Positions 47,326 through 56,345 of a DNA stretch of 64,000 bases are shown one piece after another. Position 1 is the stretch's first letter; each line of letters starts with the position of its first letter. A program made the position numbers and the translations under genes. This DNA comes from CAVQBP01 sp963782475. Lineage in GTDB: Bacteria; Bacteroidota; Ignavibacteria; Ignavibacteriales; Ignavibacteriaceae. The stretch lies in assembly GCA_963782475.1 (NCBI GenBank), contig CAWAJW010000012.1:1364001-1428000 (forward strand), written 5' to 3'. The notes below the pieces were generated by a model that had not been told where the DNA came from, did no database searches, and was given only the letters and a program-made list of their open reading frames with translations.

Positions 47326-47366
47326 ATGAACGCCGGTTTGGCTGTTTTGCTGTTTCCGGCGTTCAT
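47326..47366. terminator. 11-bp perfect GC-rich hairpin after the permease
   Basis: ATGAACGCCGG (47326-47336) and CCGGCGTTCAT (47356-47366) are perfectly complementary across a 19-nt loop. The stem is much richer in GC than the surroundings and lies 67 bp after the permease stop. No T tract follows, so it may be a processing or palindromic repeat rather than a simple terminator. Confidence 0.4.
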
Positions 47367-47383
47367 ATATTAAGGTAATAATT

Positions 47384-47440
47384 ATCTTAAAAAATTATTT
47401 CAAAACAGCATTCATAAATCTTCTAAATAAGCAAGTGCGG
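47384..47440 (+). pseudogene. Vestigial 5' end of a lost FtsX permease
   Basis: From 47384 the plus strand reads ILKNYFKTAFINLLNKQ, matching the family opening MLKNYFKIALRNL with the start codon ATG changed to ATC and Arg changed to Ile. It becomes unrelated after about 17 codons and a stop follows at 47450. AAGGTAATAATT upstream may be the fossil ribosome binding site. With the vestige at 9544 it shows that whole copies have been lost from the array. Confidence 0.6.
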
Positions 47441-47512
47441 AGGACTTCATAAAATAAATGGTTAATTAAGTCAATTTTCAATGACTTTTATAACTATAAT
47501 TAGGGTGAGATA

Positions 47513-49877
47513 ATGCTGAAGAATTTTTTAAAATAATTCTTAGAGATTTATCAAAAGATAAAATCTATACAGTTATCAGTATTATTGGACTTTCTGCAGC
47601 CATTTCAATTTCAATTCTTATTTTAACAATCAATTTTTCGTTTCTTACCAGAGACAGGTTCCATGAAAAAGGGAACAGAATTTATCAGGCAGTCTGCAGA
47701 ATTGATTTCCTTAAAGCCGGTACACAATATTCTACTACTATGCCGTGCCCGCTGGGAGAATCGTTAACTCGGAAATATCCTGAATTAAAACGGTCGGCAA
47801 CAATTAAAGATAATGGTTCCTTAGCTTTCATTGTCGGTGATAAAAGATTTGAACAGAAAGGTTTTTATTCAGAAGGCTCTCTCTTTAAAATTTTTTCCTT
47901 CCCTTTAATTCAGAAGAGTTCCGAAAAAATATTTCCCGATAACAATTCGATTGCGATTTCCAGAAGCCTCGCGGAAAAATATTTCGGCAGTGTTTCCAAT
48001 GCTTTAAGTAAGGAAATTATTATCAGAAGTACTTATGAAAGAAGCAAAGTATTTGTAAGTGCGGTTTTTGAGGATATTCCTAAAAATTCTACAATCAATT
48101 TTGAATATGTTTTACCTCTGAGTTCACTTTTAAAAAAGTACGACTGGATAAATTCCTGGGGTAATTATTTAGCAACTACTTATTTTGAGTTAAACCCGCA
48201 TGTGGATATAAAAAACCTGAATAAGAAAATCAAAACATTATTATCAGAAAAAAATCCCCAATCAAAGGCTGATCTTTTTTTATTTAAATATCAGGATTTA
48301 TTTCTTCATCCTCCCGGTGGTTTTAATAAAATATATACTGTTATTCTCAATTCTATTCTGGCATTAATTATACTTATTATAGCTTCGATTAATTTTATAA
48401 GTCTTGCAACATCAAGAGCTACAAAGAAAGCAAAAGAAATCGGCCTCAGAAAAATTATTGGAGCAAAAAGAAAATCTTTAATCATAAGGTTTTTAGGAGA
48501 AAGTTATCTGCTCACATTTTTCGCTGTTATTGTAGGTTTGTTTCTTGCTGAATTGCTGATCCCTTATGTAAACAAAAGTTTCAATGGTTTCCTCTTCTTT
48601 TCAATTCCTTACGGAAATTTCTACTTTATTTCATCCCTTCTAGGTCTTTGGTTTTTTGTAGGACTGCTTTCAGGTTTGTATCCATCTTTTTATCTCTCTT
48701 CGCTTTCACCAATAAGTATATTAAATGGAACTGTCGAATCTCACAAACGAATATTTATAAGAAAGTCTCTAATTACAGCGCAATTCATATTTACTACTAT
48801 ATTCATATTCGTTCTTATAGTTGTCTTTAGACAGACCAGCTTTATAACAGAAAAAAACCTTGGATTTAATGTTAAGCATATAATTGAATTCAATTTAACC
48901 GAGGCTCTGGCAAATCATTTTAATACTTTTACAAATGAATTAAAAAACAATCCCGATATTAAAGAAGTTACCAGGACAAGCTTTGAACCCTTTTCAATCT
49001 ATTCTTCAACTTCCGGTCTTTCCTGGGAAGGAAAACCTGAAAATTTAAATGATATGTTTTCTTACATAGCAGTAGATGGAAATTTTCTAAAAACTTTTGA
49101 TATACAAATAAAAAAGGGAAGAGATTTTCTTAAAGGGGATTCTGCTGATACCCGCAACCTCATTGTCAATGAAAAAATGGCAGAAATTATAAGAAGGTTT
49201 TGTAAAAGAGATATAGTCGGTCTCGGCATAAATTTCTGGGGGGAGCCGGGTCAGATCATCGGGATAATAAAAGATTTTCAGGATGGATCTTTGCAGGAAA
49301 ATATTCATCCTTTAATTATTAGAAAAAATCCAAATGAATGCGGCTATTGCTTTGTAAAAGTCTATTCGAAAAATTTGCCTGAAGTATTATCGCATGTAAA
49401 TAATACTTATAGCAAATTTGAAAAGGAATATCCATTTAAATACTATTTTTTAGATGATCAATTCCTGAATAGACATGTTGAATATTCTTATATTAGATAA
49501 CTTCTTAAGTATATTCTCCGTAATCGCTATTATTATTTCATGTTTGGGTTTATTTGGATTAACCGCTTTTACTATTCAGCAAAGGACAAAAGAAATCGGG
49601 GTTAGAAAAGTTTTAGGTGCATCAATCAGTTCACTTTCTCTGCTGCTTACAAAATCAGTACTTAAACTTGTAATTTTAGGAACATTTATAGCTTTACCTA
49701 TAGCTTACTATCTGTCAAGTTTGCTTCTCAGCGATTTATGTTTATAGAGTACAAATCTCCGCAGACATTTATTTAATGTCAGTTCTGGCTGTTATAATAG
49801 TAGCAGCAGGCACAATAATTTTTCTTACAATTAAAGCTGCCGCAGCAAACCCCATAGAGAATTTGAGGTATGAATAA
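47513..49877 (+). pseudogene. MacB/FtsX-type permease broken by three frameshifts
   Basis: ATG 47513 gives MLKNFLK and stops. One A missing at 47529-47533 hides IILRDLSKDKIYTVISIIGL. The main frame (coding before its first Met at 47740, to 49500) holds ectodomain 1, NFISLATSRATKKAKEIGLRKIIGA and FLDDQFLNRHVEYSYI. A shift near 49490 leads to DNFLSIFSVIAIIISCLGLFGL...KEIGVRKVLGAS. A third shift near 49735 leads to YVYRVQISADIYLMSVLAV...AAANPIENLRYE ending at 49877. It is the most divergent and most damaged copy. Three separate lesions in one gene argue for real decay. It is last in the array. Confidence 0.78.
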
Positions 49878-49935
49878 AGCTGTGCAGCAGAAGGAGAAAA
49901 GGAAACAAATTTTTAAATTAAACAGGGAGGAAAAA

Positions 49936-50610
49936 ATGGGAAAAAGGAATACTCTGATAATGATTGTTTCTGCTATTCTTTTAATTTGCCGGTTTTCTTT
50001 TGCTCAGGAAGAAACAATCTTTCCTGATTTGTCTAAAATAAGTGATAAAGACTATTGGGGAATATCTAATCGTACTGCTACTCCTAAAAATGAAAATGGA
50101 AATGTATCTGTATATTTAAATGGGCAGGAGGGTGATGGTGTTGCATGGTTTAAAGATTTTGATTTTAATAATGGGACAATTGAAGCGGATATTAAAGGAA
50201 AAAATGTGCAGGGTAACAGCTTTGTAGGAATTGCTTTTCATGGTGTAGATGAAAAAACATATGAGGCGGTTTATTTCCGCCCTTTTAATTTTATGAGTGA
50301 AGTTCCGTCCGCGAAAGGACATTCCGTTCAATATATTTCTCATCCTGAATATACGTGGAATAAACTGCGGCAGGAACATCCTCAAAAATATGAAAACACG
50401 GTTAACCCGGTTCCGGATCCCGGTTCTTTTTTTCATGCTAAAATTGTTGTTGAAAAACCTAAGATAAGTGTATTTGTTAATGATGCTAAAGAACCGTCTC
50501 TTATTGTAAATGAATTATCGGATAGAACCGGGGGATGGGTCGGTTTATGGGTAGGGAATTACTCTGACGGCACATTTGCAAATTTGAAAATAATTAAGAA
50601 AGAAGATTAA
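49936..50610 (+). CDS. Secreted concanavalin-like (LamG/DUF1080-type) protein
   Basis: A 224-residue exported protein. ATG 49936 is chosen over the upstream in-frame ATG at 49870 because GGGAGG lies five bases before it and the product then begins with a normal signal peptide (MGKRNTLIMIVSAILLICRFSFAQ). The mature part is beta-rich with FDFNNGTIEADIKGKN, SFVGIAFHGVDEKTYEAVYFRPFNF, FHAKIVVEKPKISVFVND and GGWVGLWVGNYSDGTFANLKI. This is the sandwich pattern of sugar-binding or 3-keto-disaccharide-hydrolase-like (DUF1080) domains. No catalytic residues identified. It lies 58 bp after the last permease and may be read with it. Confidence 0.75.
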   Translation: MGKRNTLIMIVSAILLICRFSFAQEETIFPDLSKISDKDYWGISNRTATPKNENGNVSVYLNGQEGDGVAWFKDFDFNNGTIEADIKGKNVQGNSFVGIAFHGVDEKTYEAVYFRPFNFMSEVPSAKGHSVQYISHPEYTWNKLRQEHPQKYENTVNPVPDPGSFFHAKIVVEKPKISVFVNDAKEPSLIVNELSDRTGGWVGLWVGNYSDGTFANLKIIKKED

Positions 50611-50724
50611 AAACAACGCTCTAACATTTAGAGGAGAGTAAGGAATTGTTTGAACTCAGTTATGACATATTTAATGATACCCCGGAATATCCGGATGGAA
50701 AATTGGTTATAGTGAAATTCCGTT

Positions 50725-52956
50725 CTAAGCATTTGTCTTAAAATTTTTCAATCTTAAGGAATTGCTTATAACGGATACGGAACTTAAGGACATAGCGAGA
50801 GCTGCAAACATTGGATTTAAAATTCCCAACGCGGCCAGCGGTATTCCCAGTGAATTATAAATAAAAGCCCAGAATAGATTTTGTTTGATTGTCCCGATAG
50901 TTCTTCTTGATAATTTTATTGCTGAAACAACCCCTCCCAGATCACCGCTGATTAAAACAATCGAACCTGTTTCAATGGCTATATCAGTTCCGCTGCCTAT
51001 TGCAATCCCGACATTACTTTGTGCAAGCGCCGGAGCATCGTTAATACCGTCGCCAACCATTGCCACAATATTATTCTCTTTTTGATATTTTGAAACCATC
51101 TTTGCCTTTTCATCCGGCATGACTTCAGCCTCGAAAAAATCTACATCGACCTGCTTTGCAATTACTTCCGCAGTTTTTTTGTTGTCGCCGGTTATCATTA
51201 CGGTTTTTATCCCCATTTCTTTTAGTTCTTTTATTGCCTTCTTCGATGATTCTTTGACTGGATCTTCTACTGCAATTACACCCTTCAGGTTTTTATTAAT
51301 CCCAACATATACTAAAGTTTTACCTTTCCTTAACATCTCATCAATTTCGTTGTCGAGCTTATTATTGGTGATAGAATTATCGATCATTAATCTCTTGTTT
51401 CCTACAGTAACTATATTGCCGTTTAAATTAGATATAATTCCTTTTCCGGTAATGCTTTCAAATGAACCGGTTTCAAGTAAAGAAATCTTTTTCGATTTCG
51501 CATAATTTACTATCGCCTTTGCAATAGGATGTTCCGATTTATTTTCAATTGAAGCTGCCGTTTGTATGATCTTATCTTCGCCTTCACCATCAAAGATTAT
51601 TTCAGAAACCTTAGGTTCACCTTCTGTTATTGTGCCGGTTTTATCCAGAATAACCACATTTATTTTATGTGCTACTTCAAGACTCTCGCCGTTTTTTATT
51701 AAAATCCCGAACTGAGCGCCTTTCCCGGTTCCTACCATTATTGCTGTTGGAGTTGCAAGACCGAGAGCACAGGGACACGCAATAATTAATACAGCAACAA
51801 AATTTATTAATGCGGCATTAAATCCGCCGCCTGATAAAAGCCATACTATAAAAGTAACAGCGGCAATACCGATAACAACAGGAACAAATATAGACGCCAC
51901 TTTGTCTGCAAGGTTTTGAATCGGAGCTTTTGAGCCCTGAGCTTCTTCAACCATTTTAATTATTTGGCCCAGCACGGAATTATCTCCAAGTGCAGTTATT
52001 TCAAACTGAAATGATCCGGTTTTATTTATTGTCCCTCCGATTACTTTAGAGCCACTTGACTTTTCAACAGGAATGCTCTCGCCCGTTACCATTGATTCAT
52101 CGATAAAGGAATTTCCCAGTACGATTGATCCGTCCGCAGGGATTTTACCCCCCGGTTTGACTATAACAATATCGGTTAATTTTAAATCTTCGATATTAAC
52201 TTCAATTTCTTTACCTTCTCTTTTCACCAATGCTGTTTTCGGCTTTAAGCCGATAAGCTTTTTAACTGCACTATTAGTTTTTGATTTCGCTTTGCTTTCC
52301 AGCCATCTCCCCATTAAGATAAGTGTAATAATTACAGCAGTTGTATCGAAGTAAACACGGGGGAATTCACCTGGTTTCATAATTAATTCAGGGAAAAGGG
52401 TTACTAAAATGCTGAATCCATATGCAGCCGCAGTTCCAACTGCAACAAGAGAGTTCATATCTGCTGTAAAATGTTTTAAGTTATTCCAGAAAATTTTATA
52501 AAATCTTTTCCCGGAAATGAAAACGACTGGAGTAGTCAAGATTAATAATATTTTATTTAAATAATCAGCTGATAGAGGAATTAATTTGTGAAAACCGCTC
52601 CACATGCTCCCCATACTTAAAAGTAGAATCGGGACAGCTAAAATTGCAGCAAAGATTAACTCTTTCTGTAATGTTTTATGATATTCGGAAGCTTCATCTT
52701 TGCTCTCTTCCTTTACTTCTTCTTTAGATAAAGAAACATTCATCTTGTATCCTGCTTCTTCAACTATATCAGCTACATCTTTTACATTTACTTTACCATC
52801 TTCAAATTCGAAGGTTGCCTTTTCGGTTGCAAGATTAACCGAAACATTTTTTATCCCTTCAATCTTTCTGATAGATTTTTCAACACGTGCTACACAGCTT
52901 GCACACGTCATTCCTTCAACGGGGAAAGTCAATGTTTTTATTTTCTGATCTGTCAT
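50725..52956 (-). CDS. copA: Copper-exporting P1B-type ATPase
   Basis: A 743-residue pump. One N-terminal HMA domain has GMTCASC (15-21). Membrane helices follow, with the CPC metal motif in ACPCALGLATPTA near residue 395. The phosphorylation site is DKTGTIT near 437; TGD (MITGDNKKTA) and the hinge GDGINDAPAL are present. CPC and the single HMA point to Cu+ export from the cytoplasm. It is followed upstream by a CopZ-type chaperone and an HMA-AraC regulator on the same strand, a complete copper-homeostasis block. Full length, no lesions. ATG 52956 (MTDQKIKTLTF) is used; a long purine-poor leader precedes it. Confidence 0.93.
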   Translation of the reverse strand: MTDQKIKTLTFPVEGMTCASCVARVEKSIRKIEGIKNVSVNLATEKATFEFEDGKVNVKDVADIVEEAGYKMNVSLSKEEVKEESKDEASEYHKTLQKELIFAAILAVPILLLSMGSMWSGFHKLIPLSADYLNKILLILTTPVVFISGKRFYKIFWNNLKHFTADMNSLVAVGTAAAYGFSILVTLFPELIMKPGEFPRVYFDTTAVIITLILMGRWLESKAKSKTNSAVKKLIGLKPKTALVKREGKEIEVNIEDLKLTDIVIVKPGGKIPADGSIVLGNSFIDESMVTGESIPVEKSSGSKVIGGTINKTGSFQFEITALGDNSVLGQIIKMVEEAQGSKAPIQNLADKVASIFVPVVIGIAAVTFIVWLLSGGGFNAALINFVAVLIIACPCALGLATPTAIMVGTGKGAQFGILIKNGESLEVAHKINVVILDKTGTITEGEPKVSEIIFDGEGEDKIIQTAASIENKSEHPIAKAIVNYAKSKKISLLETGSFESITGKGIISNLNGNIVTVGNKRLMIDNSITNNKLDNEIDEMLRKGKTLVYVGINKNLKGVIAVEDPVKESSKKAIKELKEMGIKTVMITGDNKKTAEVIAKQVDVDFFEAEVMPDEKAKMVSKYQKENNIVAMVGDGINDAPALAQSNVGIAIGSGTDIAIETGSIVLISGDLGGVVSAIKLSRRTIGTIKQNLFWAFIYNSLGIPLAALGILNPMFAALAMSLSSVSVISNSLRLKNFKTNA

Positions 52957-53034
52957 TTTTAAATTTTAAATTTATTTTGCTTCAGCAGCTTCATCATGAA
53001 ATCTCTTGGCAGTAATTATAAGAGGGTTCCTTTC

Positions 53035-53241
53035 TTAATTAGGTATCAAAGTGTAGCCGGCTTCTTCTATTGCATCTGCTAAAGTTTTTTCATTTATCTT
53101 TGTTTCGTCAAATTCTACATCTGCACTCCCTATTTGAACATTGTTTACCTTTAAATTTTCTAATTTGCTCAACTCTTTTTTTACTGCCATTACACAATGC
53201 TGGCATGTCATACCTTCGATTATTAATGTTTCTTGTTTCAT
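53035..53241 (-). CDS. copZ: CopZ-type copper chaperone (HMA domain)
   Basis: A 68-residue single HMA domain: MKQETLIIEGMTCQHCVMAVKK with the metal site CQHC, a beta-alpha-beta-beta-alpha-beta length and a GYTLIPN end. I start at ATG 53241 (preceded by AAAGGAATAAAA). The longer reading from 53292 adds MFPFYFCYVINNIKGIK, which has no counterpart in the family. It delivers Cu+ to the P-type ATPase encoded 78 bp downstream. Histidine at CQHC is common in this family. Confidence 0.88.
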   Translation of the reverse strand: MKQETLIIEGMTCQHCVMAVKKELSKLENLKVNNVQIGSADVEFDETKINEKTLADAIEEAGYTLIPN

Positions 53242-53410
53242 TTTTATTCCTTTAATATTATTAATTACATAGCAAAAATAAAAAGGAAACACATTATACT
53301 GTTATATTTTATAAGAAAAGGTTATAAAATTTTAAGATTGCGCTATCTTTCGAGGTTTTAGAAAATAACCCGAAAGTTTACTATTCCCTCAAAAATTTTC
53401 AGTAATATGT

Positions 53411-53986
53411 TTATATAACTTTATCGAGAGGTTTTCTTATTCTTTTTCGAAGATGCTTAAATTCGGAAGGAGTGAGACCGGTTATCTTTTTAAATTGGCT
53501 TGAGAGATGCTGAACACTGCTGTATCCCAGTCTGTATGAAATCTCTGTTAAAGAGAATTCATTATAAATAATTAATTCTTTTACTTTCTCAATTTTTTGA
53601 TTGATAATGTAAGTTTCTAAAGTTACTCCCTCATGCGAAGAAAACAAAGAGCTAATATATTGATAGCTTTTATCAACCTTTTTAGAAATATAATCGCTGA
53701 AATTTACACCGGTTAATTTATCCTCGCTTTGATTTTTTATCAATTCAATTACAATAACTTTAATTTTTTCGATAATCTTAGCCTGCTTATCATCAATAAG
53801 CTCAAAGCCATTTTGTTCAAGGACATTTCTGATCTCATTATCGTCAATATTTTTTGCAGATGAAACAACTGCTTCTCCTAAAATGACATTTACAACATTT
53901 AAACCGAGCTTTTCCAACTCTTCTTTTACAACTTTTATACAACGGGGACACACCATGTTTTTTATATATAGAGTTTTTTTATTCAT
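53411..53986 (-). CDS. HMA-AraC fusion: likely copper-responsive transcription regulator
   Basis: A 191-residue protein. Residues 1-65 form an HMA-like fold with metal motif CPRC (13-16) in NMVCPRCIKVVKEELEKLGL. Residues about 105-185 form an AraC-type DNA-binding domain (INQKIEKVKELIIYNEFSLTEISYRLGYSSVQHL and FKKITGLTPSEFKHLRK). Between them lies a charged linker (about 66-100). There is no cupin sensor domain. It is transcribed toward copZ and copA with about 120 bp between, so it probably senses Cu+ directly through CPRC and controls that operon. The pairing of sensor and chaperone folds is an architecture I associate with Bacteroidota; function is inferred. Confidence 0.82.
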   Translation of the reverse strand: MNKKTLYIKNMVCPRCIKVVKEELEKLGLNVVNVILGEAVVSSAKNIDDNEIRNVLEQNGFELIDDKQAKIIEKIKVIVIELIKNQSEDKLTGVNFSDYISKKVDKSYQYISSLFSSHEGVTLETYIINQKIEKVKELIIYNEFSLTEISYRLGYSSVQHLSSQFKKITGLTPSEFKHLRKRIRKPLDKVI

Positions 53987-54064
53987 TTTTAATAAAAAGT
54001 TTATATGAAATTAACTATCGATATTATCCTTTTGTTCCCAAATAAGAGGGAGACCGAAAATTTG

Positions 54065-54098
54065 AAATGTCATACGAATTTATCGAAGTATGACATTT
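54065..54098. repeat. Perfect 11-bp hairpin, possible terminator
   Basis: AAATGTCATAC (54065-54075) pairs with GTATGACATTT (54088-54098) over a 12-nt loop. It lies between the AraC-type regulator (start 53986) and the stop of the secreted protein at 54261, both minus strand. It may terminate the upstream gene. The rest of 53987-54260 is AT-rich and I see no gene in it. Confidence 0.45.
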
Positions 54099-54260
54099 TA
54101 ACCGTTTTTCAGTCTTTGACATGTTCCTAGTGACACCTTTGTTAAATTTTATATGAAGTAAGTAACGAAGCATGAGATTTTTCACTCCACTTCGTTTTAA
54201 ATGTCTCAAACGGATAGGTTTTTAGTTTATAAATTACTTTCAGGTCAACCAATTATAATT

Positions 54261-56096
54261 TTAAGGCGCCTGTACAATGGTAATTTCAAACGGTTGTACA
54301 GTAAGAGAGACCTCGGTCAATATTGGTCCTCCAAACCGTTTATAGGTTGAATCTTGTTTCACCGAAAGCTGTTCACCATTTACTAACTCTTCCCATCCTT
54401 TAGTCGGAACTTCTTTTGTAAATCTTAAAGAAACAGGTGCCGTTTCATTACTCATATTATATAATACATACTGTTTTTTGCCGAAAAGATACATTCCTAC
54501 TTTTCCAGGGCTCTGCAACGTTACGCCAAGCTCCTTATTAAAAGATTGACGGATAGTATTTAGCACTTCTGTTGGGAGCCTTAGTAAATCATAGCTGTTA
54601 TCCGGCATATTTAGTACATAAATATTACCTTTAAGATAAGGTGTTTCCAGCATAATGCCATAATCATAATCTTCCAATACAAGTGCTGCATTCCTTACAT
54701 ATGGCCATGTTGTAGTTTCAATTCGTGGAAAAGTAAAGGTTCTGTCTGCTTTAATTGTTTCCTCTCTGACCCATCCTTCACGAATACGGAATTCTGAAGA
54801 GGAGATTGTCCCGCCGTAATCAACAAAGCTTAATGTATTTTTAAATTCAGTATCTTTTAGCTCTTTCCATAATCCCCAGGTCATAAACAGATCATTCCCT
54901 TCACGCAGCCTTGCAATCATTTGGTTTGCCAGTTGTTCAGGTGAATTACCAAAAAGAGAATGCAATGTAAAAATGGCATTCTGGCTTTTAGCAGGGAATT
55001 GCGCTTCAGGTGAAATAGGAATTCCAGCCATTCCCAGGTAGCCAAAAATGTTGTAAACTCCTGTCGAACCGTAAGGAAGATACATTGGAACTCCGCGTGA
55101 GTCGCCTTTTATCAATCCCGCAACTCTATCAAATTCGGGGAGCATCTCCCTGAAGTGAGGATAAACATTACTTGAAGGGCCGGTAGTTGGATAAAGCTGA
55201 CCTGCGCACCAGAGAATTATCTCAGGTGCTTTTGCAAGCACTGCCTGCCAGACTTGAGCTACATAATCATCAGCAGCACCTTTCATACCGTAATTATCGA
55301 GCCAGGAACCAACCCATTTTGACGGATCGACACTGGAAAACCATTTCTGGAATACATAACCGCTGTAAATCGGTATATGCTGATCCTGGGTTTCTGGAAC
55401 ACGTGTTTCAATGCCTACTGCCATTTTATCAAATTCTTTTGTTTCATTGTATACATCATATCCATTCAGCCTATGTCCTTCATACCAATCAGGATATTTA
55501 ATAATGACTTTAGCATTGGGGTTCACTTCCTTTGCAGCATCGATAATATATTTTTTTGATTGTTCAAGGAGTAATTTAGTACGGTAATCTGCCCAGCTTT
55601 GATTACCCCTTTCTTCAACACTTTTAGGATCAGTAGCAGTCGTGAAGAGCCAATCATCTAGAATAATATAATCAAAAACTTTAGCTAAAGACTGCATTCG
55701 TATTTTTAAAGCATTCAGATCATCCGGGTTGTTATAAGTTGATGGTCCTCCTTTAGAAGATACCGGTACCATAGAACCCCAAACCTCAATTCCCATAGCT
55801 TTGAACCTGTTCGCAACCTTTTTTAACAGAGGTACATTAATTTCGACTGCATCACTATTTCCTTCAAGATAAACTTTATAAGCTTTTATGGGTGCGAAAT
55901 ATTCCATTGTCTTTTGAAATTGGATCGAATCAGCAAGGAGATGCTCAACATCACCATGAGTAAAATATATTGCATACTTAACATTTGACCAGCCGCTTGC
56001 TCTATTTTGTCCAAATGTAAAGTTTGTTCCAGTAAGAAAAGCTAATATCAGCGCAGTATAAACAATAGATAAATATTTATAATTAAAAAATTTCAT
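54261..56096 (-). CDS. Secreted TIM-barrel-like, glycosidase-related protein
   Basis: A 611-residue exported protein. I start at ATG 56096 because CCGGAGGTTAAA directly precedes it and a signal peptide follows (MKFFNYKYLSIVYTALILAFLTG). The frame extends 16 codons further upstream without support. Motifs suggest an alpha/beta barrel: FDYIILDDWLFTT with two acidic residues, AKVIIKYPDWYEGH, DKMAVGIETRVPETQ and IILWCAGQLYP. A C-terminal beta domain contains YLFGKKQYVLYNMSNETAPVSLRF, typical of glycoside-hydrolase accessory folds. I cannot name the family; catalytic acids would be in the LDD and ETR segments. No polysaccharide-utilisation neighbours. Full-length and undamaged. Confidence 0.6.
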   Translation of the reverse strand: MKFFNYKYLSIVYTALILAFLTGTNFTFGQNRASGWSNVKYAIYFTHGDVEHLLADSIQFQKTMEYFAPIKAYKVYLEGNSDAVEINVPLLKKVANRFKAMGIEVWGSMVPVSSKGGPSTYNNPDDLNALKIRMQSLAKVFDYIILDDWLFTTATDPKSVEERGNQSWADYRTKLLLEQSKKYIIDAAKEVNPNAKVIIKYPDWYEGHRLNGYDVYNETKEFDKMAVGIETRVPETQDQHIPIYSGYVFQKWFSSVDPSKWVGSWLDNYGMKGAADDYVAQVWQAVLAKAPEIILWCAGQLYPTTGPSSNVYPHFREMLPEFDRVAGLIKGDSRGVPMYLPYGSTGVYNIFGYLGMAGIPISPEAQFPAKSQNAIFTLHSLFGNSPEQLANQMIARLREGNDLFMTWGLWKELKDTEFKNTLSFVDYGGTISSSEFRIREGWVREETIKADRTFTFPRIETTTWPYVRNAALVLEDYDYGIMLETPYLKGNIYVLNMPDNSYDLLRLPTEVLNTIRQSFNKELGVTLQSPGKVGMYLFGKKQYVLYNMSNETAPVSLRFTKEVPTKGWEELVNGEQLSVKQDSTYKRFGGPILTEVSLTVQPFEITIVQAP

Positions 56097-56345
56097 TTTA
56101 ACCTCCGGAAGTTGTTTCGGTTTGTCTGCAGAATTACAATTCAATTTTAAATAATTGTGTTTTTGAGTGTGTAAATAATAATCAAAATTATCTTTTTATG
56201 AACTTAAGTGCAAACTTGAAAGGGATGTTTTTCTTTGATCTATAAAAGCAGAACCCTTATTATTATATTTTGTTATTAGTAATGTTTTGTTGTTCTGAAA
56301 ATAATTAAATTGATTAGAAAATTTAAATAAATTTCTTTATTAAAT

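Noticed and set aside
47326..47366. Sixth copy of the four-box operator
   Set aside because: It contains TGAACG and CGTTCA, but they are arms of a palindrome and no pentamers occur at 10-bp steps.
50647..50741. Small plus-strand ORF (FELSYDIFNDTPEYPDGK) starting TTG
   Set aside because: Plausible composition and an upstream GGAGAG, but only 31 codons, overlapping the end of copA in the opposite direction and with no family match.
51119..51505. 128-codon plus-strand ORF
   Set aside because: Antisense to the copper ATPase, with low-complexity hydrophobic composition; shadow frame.
54024..54209. 61-codon minus-strand ORF
   Set aside because: It reads through the 54065-54098 hairpin and AT-rich spacer, lacks a ribosome binding site and resembles nothing I recognise.
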